Assembly: GCA_004194705.1 (NCBI GenBank)
Contig: SADC01001299.1
Location: 124,001 to 188,000, forward strand
Length of the DNA: 64,000 nucleotides
Direction: 5' to 3'
DNA from: Ditylenchus dipsaci
Taxonomy: Eukaryota; Nematoda; Chromadorea; Rhabditida; Anguinidae
This document shows, piece by piece, positions 1 to 11,900 of this stretch (positions are counted from its first letter, which is position 1; the number at the start of each line of letters is the position of its first letter). Under the pieces are notes generated by a model. That model was not told the DNA's origin. It did no database searches and saw only the letters and a program-made list of their open reading frames with translations. Both the position numbers and the translations under genes were made by a program.

Positions 1-386
1 TGATGATTCACCCAATGATTCATCCCCAGGCCGTGCAGAATCTTGACAAGCTCTTCAGGTCTTTGAATTGCTGAGAATGTTGGGCGCAGTCATAGGCTTG
101 CTGGATTTGATGTCTCAAATGCTGGAAACTCGTGCGAATCGTTGCTCCAAGGTGCATTAGATAAGTTTTTTAGCTTGTTTGCCGTCAATTGCTTTTGTCT
201 GTTTGATCTTTCCGGGTTGTCGGCAAAGCAACTGAGAATGTCAAATATTTCCTCAACAAAGGGAGAAAGGGAAGGCTCACAAAATGTAGTTTTCTGGTTA
301 AATCAAAAAGCAGCAGCCAACATCATGATCTACAATCTGGAGCTACCGTCAGTTCATCGGCAAGCTCTTCGTCTTAGGCTACGTTG
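1..386 (+). CDS. Internal exon(s) of an unidentified gene (5' end outside window)
   Basis: A reading frame is open from about 91 to 386 and ends at a good donor (CGTTG|GTAAGT). Before it, 1-54 is also open in one frame and ends at a possible GTCTTT donor, so two exons with a very short intron are possible. The translated stretch has a hydrophobic Phe/Leu/Cys segment (around FFSLFAVNCFCLFDL), then a polar part rich in Ser and Lys, ending RLRLRW. I do not recognise the family. No continuing exon could be identified downstream, where only repeats follow for 5 kb; either the next exon lies beyond them or this is a relic. Coding status rests only on the open frame and the donor. Confidence 0.35.
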
Positions 387-472
387 GTAAGTCAATTAAT
401 TTTTTTCACTGTCACAGGCGCAAACTGAGCGTGACTGAGTATGGGGTGCAAGTTGCAACCTTATAAAAATTA

Positions 473-1016
473 GAGGGCCACTATACGGAGGTTTTGCTTT
501 TTAAAAACTATTTAGTTATTAAAAAAGGAAATATAATAAAAATTACCCCATTTGCCGGAAAAGTTGCCCCATTTGCCACAAAAGTCTCCCCATTTTCTAA
601 TTTCCAATCGAAAAGCAGAAAAGTTGCCCCATGGCCAGAAAAGTTGCCCCATTTGGACATTTCATGTTGTTTTGCCATCTTGTTTACGTTGGCGTTGTTC
701 GTTTTTCGTTGTTGTTGCGTCGTTTTACCTCATTGTTGCATTTGAAAATCCGGCCAATGGGGCAACTGTTCTGCTTTTTGATTGGAAATTCGAAAATGGG
801 GCAACTTTTCTGGAAAATGGGGCAACTTTTCCGGCAAATGGGGCAATTTTTAATTGTCTTCCATTAAAAACGATCGGCAAAATCGGAATCCTTACGATAT
901 TTGCGACCAGACTGTGAAAAAAAGAATCTATAAATTATTTCAAAAATAGGGTTAAAAAAGTGTCGGATCATAGGTGGGAATGAACTTGAGGGGGCCACTA
1001 TATCCAGGTTTTGACT
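473..1016. repeat. Composite pogo-like hairpin element
   Basis: The left end reads GGCCACTATACGGAGGTTTTG and the right end (about 990-1016) reads GGCCACTATATCCAGG then TTTTGACTG next to TA. The right arm (868-1000) carries the core shared with the copies at 5096, 12930, 14580 and 62970: AACGATCGGCAAAATCGG, GGAATCCTTACGATATTTG, GACCAGACTGT, AAAAAGTGTCGGA. A second word-hairpin (538-852) sits inside it. TA-flanked ends resembling CAGTCRAACCTC are typical of pogo/Tigger elements of the Tc1/mariner superfamily; the assignment is inference. Confidence 0.6.
538..852. repeat. Word-hairpin with GGGGCAACTTTTC stems
   Basis: The left stem repeats the word TTGCCCCATTTGCCGGAAAAG four times with variation; the right stem (755-850) repeats its complement (GGGGCAACTTTTCCGGCAAAT). 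A unique loop of about 120 bp (655-750) separates them. The small open frames here come from the repeat. No target duplication could be fixed, probably because of nesting in the 473-1016 element. Confidence 0.6.
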
Positions 1017-1292
1017 GTATTTCAACCCTTCACCGGTCAACCCGAAATTTTAAGTAGTATAAATATATCTTTTGTTAAAAATTATTTTATAGGTTGCATT
1101 TGTTCACCAATTTCGTAATTCGTCCACCTTTAAAACTCATTAAATAATTACTTCTCATAAAAATATTTAACTAAAGTAAGCAATAGCTTGTAGGGCTTAA
1201 AAGCAAAAATCACCCTTCAGGTCGTTACTCAATTTGCCCACAAAAGTTTACCTTTTTTTCACGCAACAAAAGTCACTTTTCCTGTAAATATA

Positions 1293-1539
1293 CCGTATTT
1301 CCTCTAATAAGCGCCCCGCTCTAATAAGCGCCCCCTCGACTTTGAGGGTGTGAATCTCAGTGTAGAAAGCTGTTTTGCAAAGCTGTTTCATACGTTTTCT
1401 TAACTCCCACGAGCTCTACCGATTCCACTTTTCAGATTTTGGTTGAGCACCAAAAAATCTCGAAATCGAATTCAAAATTTTCCGATTTTCGGGGGTTTGA
1501 AAAATAAGCGCCCCGGGGCGCTTATTAGAGGAAATACGG
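1293..1539. repeat. TIR element of the CCGTATTT...AAATACGG family, TA target
   Basis: Ends are TA|CCGTATTTCCTCTAATAAGC and its complement, flanked by TA on both sides. The stem word CTAATAAGCGCCCC occurs twice on the left and once, inverted, at the right end next to GGGGCGCTTATTAGAG. The interior has a short recurring core (GTTGAGCACC, AAAATTTTC, GGGGGTTTGAAAAATA) also present at 52010-52190, 55904-56148 and 62537-62764. Confidence 0.75.
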
Positions 1540-2162
1540 TATTTATTTTGCTGGCACACACGTAGAAATTGACTTTCATGGTCAGTATGAAAACTCACGG
1601 TGCTCCTAGTGTAGGGCTGTCTAGAAGCTTTTGCGTCAAGAAGACTTCGTGGCTTGGCACTTTTCATGGGTTTCAAAATGTATTTTTATAGAAAATCAGG
1701 CAAAATCTTCTGGTGGTAGCAGAAATTCAGAGCGGAAATTTCAATAAGAACTAACGCATCTAAACTGCTTGATGGGGATTTTTCTTCTGATAACTAAATT
1801 CTAGAACAAATCTAAAAATTTGTATTGAATATTTAATAAAAAATTATGAAACCCAGCTAAGTGTTACACCACAGAACCTTGTTACCGCAAGACTTTCTGG
1901 ACAACCCGATAGCGTATAGAAGCTTCCTCAATTGATTTTAATTTTGAAACACAACGAAAGGTTTTTTTTAATTTTATTTTCTAAAATTACTGAAGCTTTT
2001 AGTCACTGTCTGTGTATTGCACTTGCTAAAGACACCCTCTACATATTTTACGCGATGTTTTACTCCGTTTTGCTACGCATTTTGACAAACTTCCATGTTA
2101 TTAAACTCCGTAATTAATTCGACTGATTAAACAAATTCTACTGCTACTAGCAGGCCAGGAAG

Positions 2163-2703
2163 CATAGTTGGACGCCTCTGAAAAACCACCGCCGCCGCCG
2201 CCACCGCCGCCGGCGTCGCCAACACCACCGCCGCGGCGGCGCAAAAATCTTGCTAAATTTCACCGCCGCCACCGCCGCTGCTTTGCCACCACCGCCGCCG
2301 CCACCGCCGGCGGCACTTTTTATTTCGCCGCCGCCGGCGCTGCCATCGCCGCCACCGCCGCCGCCAGCTAACGCTTCACTGTCAAAAAAAATTTTCTGTT
2401 TAATTTATGTTTGTCATAGAATAAAATTTTTGCAAGAGAACAGTAAAATTCTAAATTATGTCATTTTACCATATTTTCGTAAGATGACCATTCAAAACAA
2501 GCATTGTTTTGGTACTTTGTAATTGGTGGTGCCGCCACCGCCGCCACCGCCGCCGCCACATCGCCGCCGCCGCCGCAGCCTAATTAAACCGCCGCAGCCT
2601 AATTACTCCGCCGCACCGCCGCCGCCGACCTCATTTTCAGCCGCCGGCGCAGCCGCCGCCGCCTGGCGGCGGCGCCGGCGGAGGCGGCGGCGATCCAACT
2701 ATG
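2163..2703. mobile_element. hAT-like non-autonomous element with CCG-repeat stems
   Basis: An exact 8-bp direct repeat, CCAGGAAG, lies at 2155-2162 and 2704-2711. Immediately inside are inverted ends CATAGTTGGA and TCCAACTATG. The two arms (2170-2370 and 2526-2695) are almost pure CCG/CGG trinucleotide runs and can pair; the loop (2371-2525) is AT-rich. Eight-base target duplications with short inverted ends are the hAT signature. The proline and arginine-rich open frames are trinucleotide artefacts. There is no transposase. Confidence 0.85.
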
Positions 2704-3288
2704 CCAGGAAGGATGAACAAGGGTGTGGTTTGGTAACTTTGGTTGGTGAAAACTTTCAAAAAATGTGTTTAAACACATTATTTAAGCAAAACGGTGCGAA
2801 ATTATAAAAAAGTGGTAGCAACTGGTCTGGAAGATTAGCCTTTCGGCTATACTTTTTTCCAGATGAAAAAATCACTCTTGTAACGAAGAATCAGCCTACA
2901 TCCAGGCCAAAAGGCACGAAAAAATAGTTGCTGGAAGTTAGAGATACTAGCAATCCACTTTCGCCGCAGCATTATTTCTTTTCACGCCAAAAGTTAGATG
3001 GATTTTATGAGCTACCAAAAGTTTGAAATGATCTGTTCGCGAACCCACAACGCCATATTTTCAGTAACCTGCGAGACAGTGAAAACTTTCATTTACAAAT
3101 ACAGTCAAACTCTATTCCATCGAGTCACGGGCTAGATTTGTTCTTTTACTTTAGCAAGGTAATGGCTCGCTCAGAAATCCGTAATTGGAGTGTCAGGTTC
3201 CGCAAAAATATTGCATCAAGACTAAAGTAAGTAGCATTTTTTGTCAGGTTGCAAAATTTGGCTAAATTGTACTATTCCTAGAAATAGA

Positions 3289-4074
3289 AACGGGCGAGGA
3301 GTCGTCCCGTTGGACGAAAATTTGACTCAAAATCTCGTCCCGGAATCCCGCCGGGTCAATTTCGAAAATCATGGTCCCGGTTTCAGCCTTTTTCAATCAT
3401 AGACCGGGATTTCCAGTTAAGAAGATAAGGAACTATCAAACCTCCACTTAATTTAAACTTTCAAGTTCGACCCTCCGTCATTTCCTATAGTTTTCAGGCC
3501 ACTTTTGGGATTCTTTGGCGAACTTAACATGTCCATCCAGTTAACAAAATCACTAGGATTTCACATATTTTGCAAAGGTTAAATTTTTCGCCTGCAAGAC
3601 TGGACTTTCAATGTAATACTTGAAAGTTTTACTGTTATAAAGCAGCCAGTGAGATCTGAAGTCTTTGCGATTTTTCGGAAATTGGGAAAGCTTCAAAAAT
3701 TGTAGTAAAAAAGGCTTGGATCAAGCATAATTGTCAAATTCGAGAGCGTAATGTTATTTCGAGAGCTATTTTATTTCTTGCACCTCATCTCTGGCAGCCA
3801 TTTTTGAAAAATAAGGCATCTGTGTATCAATATATTTAGTTAACAGTAAAAGAGACTTGCGCTGTAAAATTTTTGCATTTTTGCTTTAAAAATGCTGAAA
3901 TTTTTGAAAAGTTTAGGTTTGTTTCAACTTAAATTAAGTCAACTGAAATCCCAGTCATTTTACCGAGATCCCGTACGGGTCCCGCTGGGTAGGTTCACAA
4001 AATCCCTGTCGCGGTCTCAATCTAGGTGGAAAATTGCATCCGGAATCCCGCTGGGTGGCGTTTTTCTATCTCTA
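3289..4074. mobile_element. hAT-like non-autonomous element with GGTCCCGCTGGG words
   Basis: Inverted ends TAGAAATAGAAACG and CGTTTTTCTATCTCTA are flanked by ACTATTCC (3281-3288) and ACCATTCC (4075-4082), an 8-bp target duplication with one mismatch. Subterminal arms carry GC-rich words such as CGGAATCCCGCCGGG on the left and CGGAATCCCGCTGGG on the right. The roughly 550-bp AT-rich interior shows no coding capacity. Confidence 0.7.
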
Positions 4075-4129
4075 ACCATTCCCCAGCACTCAGTTGTGCC
4101 ACGGTTTGCATGAGCTCACAACATCGCCA

Positions 4130-4540
4130 GCATATCGCACGCTGCGCCGCCGGGTAAAATTATGCAAGTTGGAGCGCCGGCGCCGGCGGCCAAAAAAATG
4201 AAGCGCGTCGGCAGCGGCGTCGAAAATTTTGTCTATTTGGCATCGTGGAAACACTTTACTCCGAATCCAACGTGTTGACGAACTCGTAGTTGGAGTGTCT
4301 CTGGTGTGTGGATTCCCTTTGTGCCGATTTTTTTGCTCGATTATGAGCTATTTGGGACGCCAGCCTTCCAATTCTGAGTGTGGTCAATGAACAAGCTTGA
4401 AAAATAAAAGGATTTTCAAGAAAAATGCGCTCCCTCATCAAAAATACTCCAACTCTAACTCCGACTTCGTGAACAAGTCTGAGTTGGAGTATATGGTGAA
4501 CACCTCTTACTTCAACTCCGATTCCAGCTCCGCGTTTTTT
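4130..4540. repeat. GC-word and AACTCCGA-word repeat patches
   Basis: Around 4140-4230 there is a GCGCCGGCGCCGGCGG patch similar in style to the 2163 element. From 4258 to 4535 variants of AACTCCGA and TTGGAGTG appear in both orientations, suggesting another word-hairpin. Ends and target duplication could not be fixed. Confidence 0.35.
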
Positions 4541-5095
4541 TTAACGAGCTATAAAGTTCACTCTCAATTCGACGAAATTGTTGGTTTAACGAACGTTTTT
4601 TTGTTTTTTTCTCTGTTAAAGCAACATGGTCTGCCTTCGATTTAACAAACATTTTTACCGGCCCCAGAGGGGCTGACGCCCTGTTTACTGAAACATCCAA
4701 GTATGCTAGAAACATCGAGAGTTTATCATCTTAAGTTTTTTCCATCTTCTAAAAGGACAATTGTCGTTAACAACATTTACACATTCAAATTATTAAATTT
4801 ACAGTAGCATATTTTTCTATCAATGTTCTTTTTACATTTTAAGTTTAATTCCGACTAGCAGAGACCTACTGTGCCTGATAATTCCGAAAATTTTCTAAGC
4901 CTCCTAGTAATCTGTCATGTGCTTCGAGTCCCTTTCCTGATTCAGCATCATAGAATTATCAAACCCAAAGTCAATTTTGAAAGTTTTTGTAATTATATAT
5001 ATTGTCACAAATTATCTAATCAGCTTGTAAAAAGCACTGTGTTTCTTTGTTGAAAAAATCATTGATTTCTCTCTTGAAACTGTGTTAACCTCATA

Positions 5096-5523
5096 CAGTC
5101 GAACCTCCCAATAGTGTACACCCCAAAAGTTCGTTCCAGCCTAGGGTCCGACACTTTTTTTTAGCTCGATTTTCTAATTTTTTTGCTGATTCTGTTTTGA
5201 TAGTCTGGGCGCAAATATCGTAAGGATTCCGATTTTGCCGATCGTTTTTCATTTACCTATATATTTTTTCTCTGAAAAGGCAAAACCCTCTGATAGTGTA
5301 CATCTTATTTTCAAATTGGTGTACACTGTTGGGAGGTTTTATTTTTTATAGAAAATATATATATTAAAATGGAAAACGATCGGCAAAATCGGAATCCTTA
5401 CGATATTTTCGGCCAGACTGTCAAAACAGAATCAGTAAAAAAATTAGAAAATCGAGCTAAAAAAGTGTCAGACCCTAGGCGGGAACGAACTTTTGGGGTG
5501 TACAGTATTGGAAGGTTCGACTG
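5096..5523. repeat. Pogo-like hairpin element, TA target (copy word CCCAATAGTGTAC)
   Basis: The element starts CAGTCGAACCTCCCAATAGT after TA (5094-5095) and ends ATTGGAAGGTTCGACTG before TA (5524-5525). Both arms hold the shared core: GTTCGTTCC, TCCGACACTTTTTT, GACAGTCTGG, CGTAAGGATTCCGATTTTGC, and the complement in the right arm. It is non-coding. The small open frame at 5369-5551 is the right arm. Confidence 0.8.
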
Positions 5524-5946
5524 TATAAATATTTCAAAAAATTTCAGATAAAAACATATGCCGTATTTAATAACTCCACCTGTTGGGAGCTGATAGAAAA
5601 ATAACTCCTTATTAAAGTGAATACGGTGTTTGTTAAATTTAGGGGTAGTATATCTCCGGATCTAAACAGGTGAAGTCTCCTGAGTTTGCCTATATTTCTA
5701 GGAATTTTACTAACGGAATTTTTATATCTACATTAAATGGAGCTTCGATTGTACGAACTTAGAAAACTCCGAAAATTGAAATATCGGCGGTTAAATCTTC
5801 TCAGATATCAGTCATAGTTAAATGCAAACCAACCCAATTTTACAGTTGATTTCCCGCGAAAATTGTTGTTTGGATTTATTTCGATAAATAATAATTATTT
5901 CGACTTTTTTCATAAATTTAGATAAATTCAAGATCCTTTTTCCAAA

Positions 5947-8900
5947 ATGCATATTGCTGAGGCCAAAATATTCGCTGCTATTAAAAATGGTGTTTTGCTG
6001 CAACAGCTGGGCGATTTTGACAATGACCAACTCAAACTGCTGTTGCCCACACTCATGCTTGCCTCATTCCCCACCACCTCTGCTTTTTCCACTGAATTAG
6101 TGAGCTAAATTTTGGTCATTTACTTTAAAAATTGCTATAAATAATCATTTTACAGGATAATTTGAGAGAACGTTTAATAGACCTACATTCCGGCAATCAT
6201 TTCCACCTGTTTATGAGACTAGATTACTCCCAAATCTCACAAAAATGCCATCAAATGCAGCAATCAAGCAATCTGGCTGGTTTCAACAAAAGTTTCCTGC
6301 AAATGGAGCCGATGGAAAAAGTGTTATATGTGTGTGCTCATTTGATCTCTCGAAGTAAGTGCTACTCGATATTTTGGGGTTTTCAAAACTAATATTTTAT
6401 ATTTTAAGTGCAATTTTCTGAAGTTATAAACGACGCTGTTGAGAAGTTTGAACCTTTTGATATTGAGGTAATTTTTAAACTTAAAGTTGAAATTGGATAT
6501 AACAGCATAACTATTTCTTATACATTCTACATATTTCTTATAAAATCTAATACAATTCAAATTAACTCTGCTAAAAACAATTGAAGAGCCTAATATGATT
6601 GGAAAACTGTGAAAAAAAACTATTTTTGTGTTCTTAAACGAACCAATATAGGATTTAACCTGTTGATCCTTGTTTTTTTAAAGCAATTTTTGTTCAGCAC
6701 TGTAACGAAGAGGTGGCATGGATCATCTCCCTAATTACTTTCTTTATTCCTGACATATTTCAACTGGAACACTTTCGTCAATTCTGTTGAACTACCAAAA
6801 TGGACCTAAGCTGATTGCGCTGGTTAGTCAATAAAACTTCTATTCTTTAGCTCAAAATATTTCTAGTTTGAAATTGTTGGCAAAGTAGCTTGAGCTTTTA
6901 AAAAAGTCTTTGATTAACCTAAAAAATCTGGCTGGTTACCACACAAACCAAAAATCTCTCAAAAAGTTCCAATTACAAACATAACATTTAAGTTTCTTCT
7001 CAACCAGTCCGAGTCTTTTGACCTTGTGTTAGAAAGACTGCTTAGTCTAAAACCTTACGATGAAAATGGCTATCTGGCAAAGCAAAGACATCAAGCTCTT
7101 TTTCAGGTAATCAACTAAATATTATAATATTATAAAAATATTTTTTGCAGCTTTTTCAATTGCAACCAGATCAAGGTAACTAAGTTTTTTTTACAAAGCA
7201 CACGACAAGTTGTTGTTAAATTGAAGACTGACAATAAATTTTTCATGAATTATAGGCCAAAATCATGATATATTTTTCATAACTTTTCCAAAAATAACTT
7301 TGCATGTTGCAGCTGAGCGCTACCTGTCAGACCTGCTGTGCTCGGAGAACCATCTAAACTTGGTGGTGAAAATGCTCTGCTCCACAGACATTTTCCAGGA
7401 ACAGTTTGTGGTGGATACTCTGATCGCTCATTTGACCAACAAGACTGGCCTGTTCACCACATACATCACCAAAACACATAGACCATCAATGAAGAGGATT
7501 GTCGACAGGGTCACCAATATCATGGCCAAAATAGAGTGAGTTTTTGCAGCCATTTACAGAAGATTGAGCTAATTTTATTAATTTCTGCTTCAATTCCAAT
7601 AGTTAGCATATTTAAAAATGTAGACATGGGGAACAGTCAACTATCTCATTAATGTACACTCTCCGATTAGTTTATACTTAAAACCAACCACTTGGGGTTC
7701 TTTCCATGACAAAACTTTTTGTAAACGACCCTCCCATCAGGGTACACTTGAGGCCGATCCCTTGGGTGTTCACTAATAAAAGAGCTGACTGTACCGCGCT
7801 TATTAAAAAATAAATAAAGGTCATATTAAATTATCTCAAAAATATGTTTTAGTCGGAACAACGATGAGCTAAATGAGCGGGTTATATTGTTGATTTGTCT
7901 GATTAGCTCTTACCCTTCATCCCGCCTCTCAGCCACTGATTGTCAACATTGGGTAGTTTATTTACATTTTAGTTTGTTTTTAGTCAAACATAAAAATAAA
8001 ATCTAGATTCTGTTCCTGACCAGTCAAACCTCAGCTAAAAGCAATCTTCTAAAACTTGCCTTGGCCGCAATTCTAGCTTGTCCCAATTTAGTGAAGTAAG
8101 TATTGAAAAATCTCTTCAACAGTCAAGCATTTAACCCCTTTTTTAGCAACCAAAGAGATGAAATAGCTGAGAAGTATCTGATTGTGTTCTTCCAGTGGAT
8201 CAGAGACTTAGCAACCAGCTCTGAGCATTCTTCACTCAGCCAGCTGATGTTATTAGTGGCCATTCACATGAACACTAACAAAGGAGATGAGCTGTTAGTG
8301 ATCTGATCTACATTTTCAACATAAACTGTAAAAGTAAATTTCAGGAGCCGTCTGCTATCATCTGTTTTAGGATTTAAGGTCAATTGTTTTTGATAAAAGG
8401 GTACTCCAGAGATGTGACTTAAAAATTTTTCGCCGCTAACCCCATGCCTTACCCCCAGCAGTGTTCTAGCCCTATTTTACTAATTCAAGCCCGAAATGTT
8501 TCTGCTTTAAAAATATAACCTAGCATCAAAAAATCAAACACATATTTAACATTTTTTTCTGATCCTGCTTTATTTAAAGGACGGAGGGGGACTTTTACGG
8601 CTACCTTTTGACATCGACCTTTTTCACCTTTTTCATATAGTTTGTTTTTTCATCTTAGCTGTTTTTATACCGTTTTGTAACTGAGATTTTTATCTATCGA
8701 TTGAGAGGTCAAACACCCTAATTAAAAATAATTTTCAAGGAAATCACACCAAATTGACACTAAAAACCAAGTTGAGTCTCAGACTTGGGTTTTTAGTGTA
8801 AATTCGGTGTGATTTACTCGAAATTTTTTTTAATCACGATGTTTGATCACTCGACCGATAAAAAAAATCTCGGCTACAAAATGGTGCGAAAACATTTCAG

Positions 8901-11900
8901 AAAAGAAAAAAATATATAAAGGTAAAAAAAAGTCGATGTTAAAAGATAGCCGTAAAAATGCCACCCCCCCCCCCTCCCCTGAAAAAATTCTGCTTCAATG
9001 ACACTGACTGAAGCAGAGTCACATTTTCTGCCATGTTGCTTGCCACAAATTTTGTGATCTAGTGACGTCTTCAACATTTTCAACAAATTTTAGGTCAATG
9101 ACACACTACGTAAATTGGTGACTGTGAAAACTTTGTATTTACAACATGCTGTACACTCTTTTTCTACTATTTGTTATAATTTCACTTTCAATATTTTCCA
9201 TTATCTAGGTGACTGACAGAGATGTGGCAGAAAAAGCAGCTAAACTAGGTGTCACAAAGGTTCGACCCTAACTAATTTATTGCACTGATTATAAGCTCCA
9301 AAATTATTTTAGACCTGAGTGCTAATACCAGTGGCTACCTGCCCGTGCATTGCATCAACCATTTACTGTCTTCAAGGACTTTTTCCAAACATCAAATTCC
9401 CATCCAGGCAACATTTATTCAAATATCTTTATTTTATTATTGTCTTGTGTGTTCAGAACTGGATCAAGAACCAGATCAAAAGTTGTGCCCTTCCCATCCA
9501 TCCAGTCATGACCAATCTACTGCAGAGTTTCTCTGATAGTTGTATTCCTGCCCCTATTTCAGAAGATCAGCCTAACAAAAATTACAATGACACTATCGAC
9601 GAAGCTTTCTTTGAGGTACTTTTTATTAAAGGGTATTTATCTTTTTTCAAAAAAAGTTACAAAAAGTTTCTGTCATAATATTAAAGGGGGAGGAAACAGG
9701 GTTGACGGTTCATATCCCGTGGGTGCACATCTTATTTTTATCTCCTTTTATTTACAAGTTTGGTGTCGAAATGATCCTCACCCTCTTAGCTGTCCACCAA
9801 AATTGTCAGCGCCGGGTTCCACACCTGCTGGAGCTTACTTATAGGCTAAGACATGCTTATTTTACGAAAATCGATTGTTTTCGGGTTTTTTCTCTGACTA
9901 GTTTAATTGATATTTTCTGACTTTTCTTCTGCAAGTCACACGTTTCATAAACTAATATGTAGCCAAGATTTTGGGCTTTCATTTGAGCTATTATACGGAG
10001 AAAAAGGTAATATGTAGTTAGAGAAAAACTAAAAAAACATTCGACGATGTTCAATTATATTCTATCCTTTATTTTGATAGTCATTTGCATAATATCCGAA
10101 AATTAGGGAATTTTCTGACAGTAAAGTAGTGCTGGAAATAGTTGAAATCGATTGCTCGATGGTTTTCGCCCCTAAAAGTCAGTGAACTTACTAAAACGTA
10201 GATTAATGGGATTAAATGGGGTATGCACCCAGGGGATTTGAACCGTCGACCCTAGGCTAGGGTTGGGTGATGGGAATATTCCCGGGAATATTCCCGGTTT
10301 ATTCCCGGTCTAAATCTCAGATTCGGACCGAAAAATCGGTCCGAATCTTGTTGGTGTGTTTTTAAGCGATTTTGATCGATTATTTTTAATTAAAAAATAA
10401 ATTGGCTATTTGGATATGAAAGATTCGGACCGAATCGGACCGGAAAAAAGATTAAGACCAGGAATATTCCGGGAATATTCCCGAAAAAGATTCGGACCGG
10501 TCTTATTCCAACCCTACCCTAGGCGATGCGTATATAAAGTTTCCTCCCACTTTGAAAATTGCATGTTGGCAAAAGATTAAGATTTCCGCACGATTAATTT
10601 AAGACCAAAACAAAATATTGACATTTTATATATTTTGCTTTCAGGAAATTTTCTCAGCTGACTTATTCGACGAAACTGTGGTTGTAAAACAAGTACTCTC
10701 CCTATTCTACCTACTCCACTTTACCTACAAACTGGACACATCACCTATTTCCAAAATGAATTTGGGTTCCAAACAACCTCCTACGCCTTACTCACAAAAA
10801 CTGTGGGCTAAAGTTCCGATCAGGTAGTTGTGACAGACCATTGCGAAAAACTATTTAGTGAAACTGACTTCTATTAAGATATTTACTGCTATTACTGGAT
10901 GAAAGGCCCGCAGCTTTCCAACACATCCGCAACATTTGTCTCCGATTTATTGGCGTCTCCATGCCCATATGTTGCCTACCATGAATGTTGTTTTGGAAGA
11001 TGGACTTGTTTCCTTCAAATTGTCAGTTTTTTTTTAAAATAACTTTGACATTGGCATTAAAATTTCCAAAAAAACCTAAAACTTTAAAGAATTATAGGAA
11101 TTATTCTTATGGCACTGCGCTCTAATTTCAAAACCAGGGGGGCTTTATCGATAGCCAAGGGTTTTAATTGTAAAACTACTTGAGAGTATATCCCAAACTA
11201 CTTGAGAGTATATCCCAACAGCAATCCCCCCTACAAAGAGTATTTTTTCTCTGAGCTAACTTTTTTTCATTTTGTTTAAGGCTGAAGCCCTAAGCACAAG
11301 CATTAGGCCTGAGCCTAATCCTAAGCCTAAGGTAGCGCGCTACACATTGCAAAAAAAGAAAACTTAAAAAATCAAGCGAACCCAAAAAAAAAGTGCGCTT
11401 AGAAAAAAATACTCTTTGAAAGGAGGTTATTAGGGCCTTTTTACCAACTACTTTATTCACAAAAACCAGGATCATATGAAATCAGAATCCTTACAATTTT
11501 CATAAATTCAGTGCAAATCACATTTGGCAAAACCTTTCCGAAATCGAGGTTAAAAAGGTCATCGAACCCTGGGCGGGATCGAACTTGAGGTGGAGGCACT
11601 ATAGCGAGAGTCGACTTATTTTTGAAAAATCATTTTTATTTAGAACCAAAATGACGTGCACGTTTCGCCTGTTGCATTCCGAGCATCATTGGAGAACATG
11701 CAAACGGATGTTTCCAGTTTCTCAGTCTACCTCAACCAAATAGATTCCTCCTCTCTACAAGAGCAATATGGTCACTATGAGACAATAATAGCAGCTATGC
11801 TCAAAACAATAGAGCTGCAATCCCCAGACCACTAGTCAACAAGGTAGTGCGCATTTGGCAGCGCTTTGAAAACCTGATCCCGAGAAGATTGTATCAAGAC

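Noticed and set aside
2168..2807. Proline/arginine/alanine-rich open frames
   Set aside because: They are read directly from CCG trinucleotide arms of a hAT-like element; no splice or start context.
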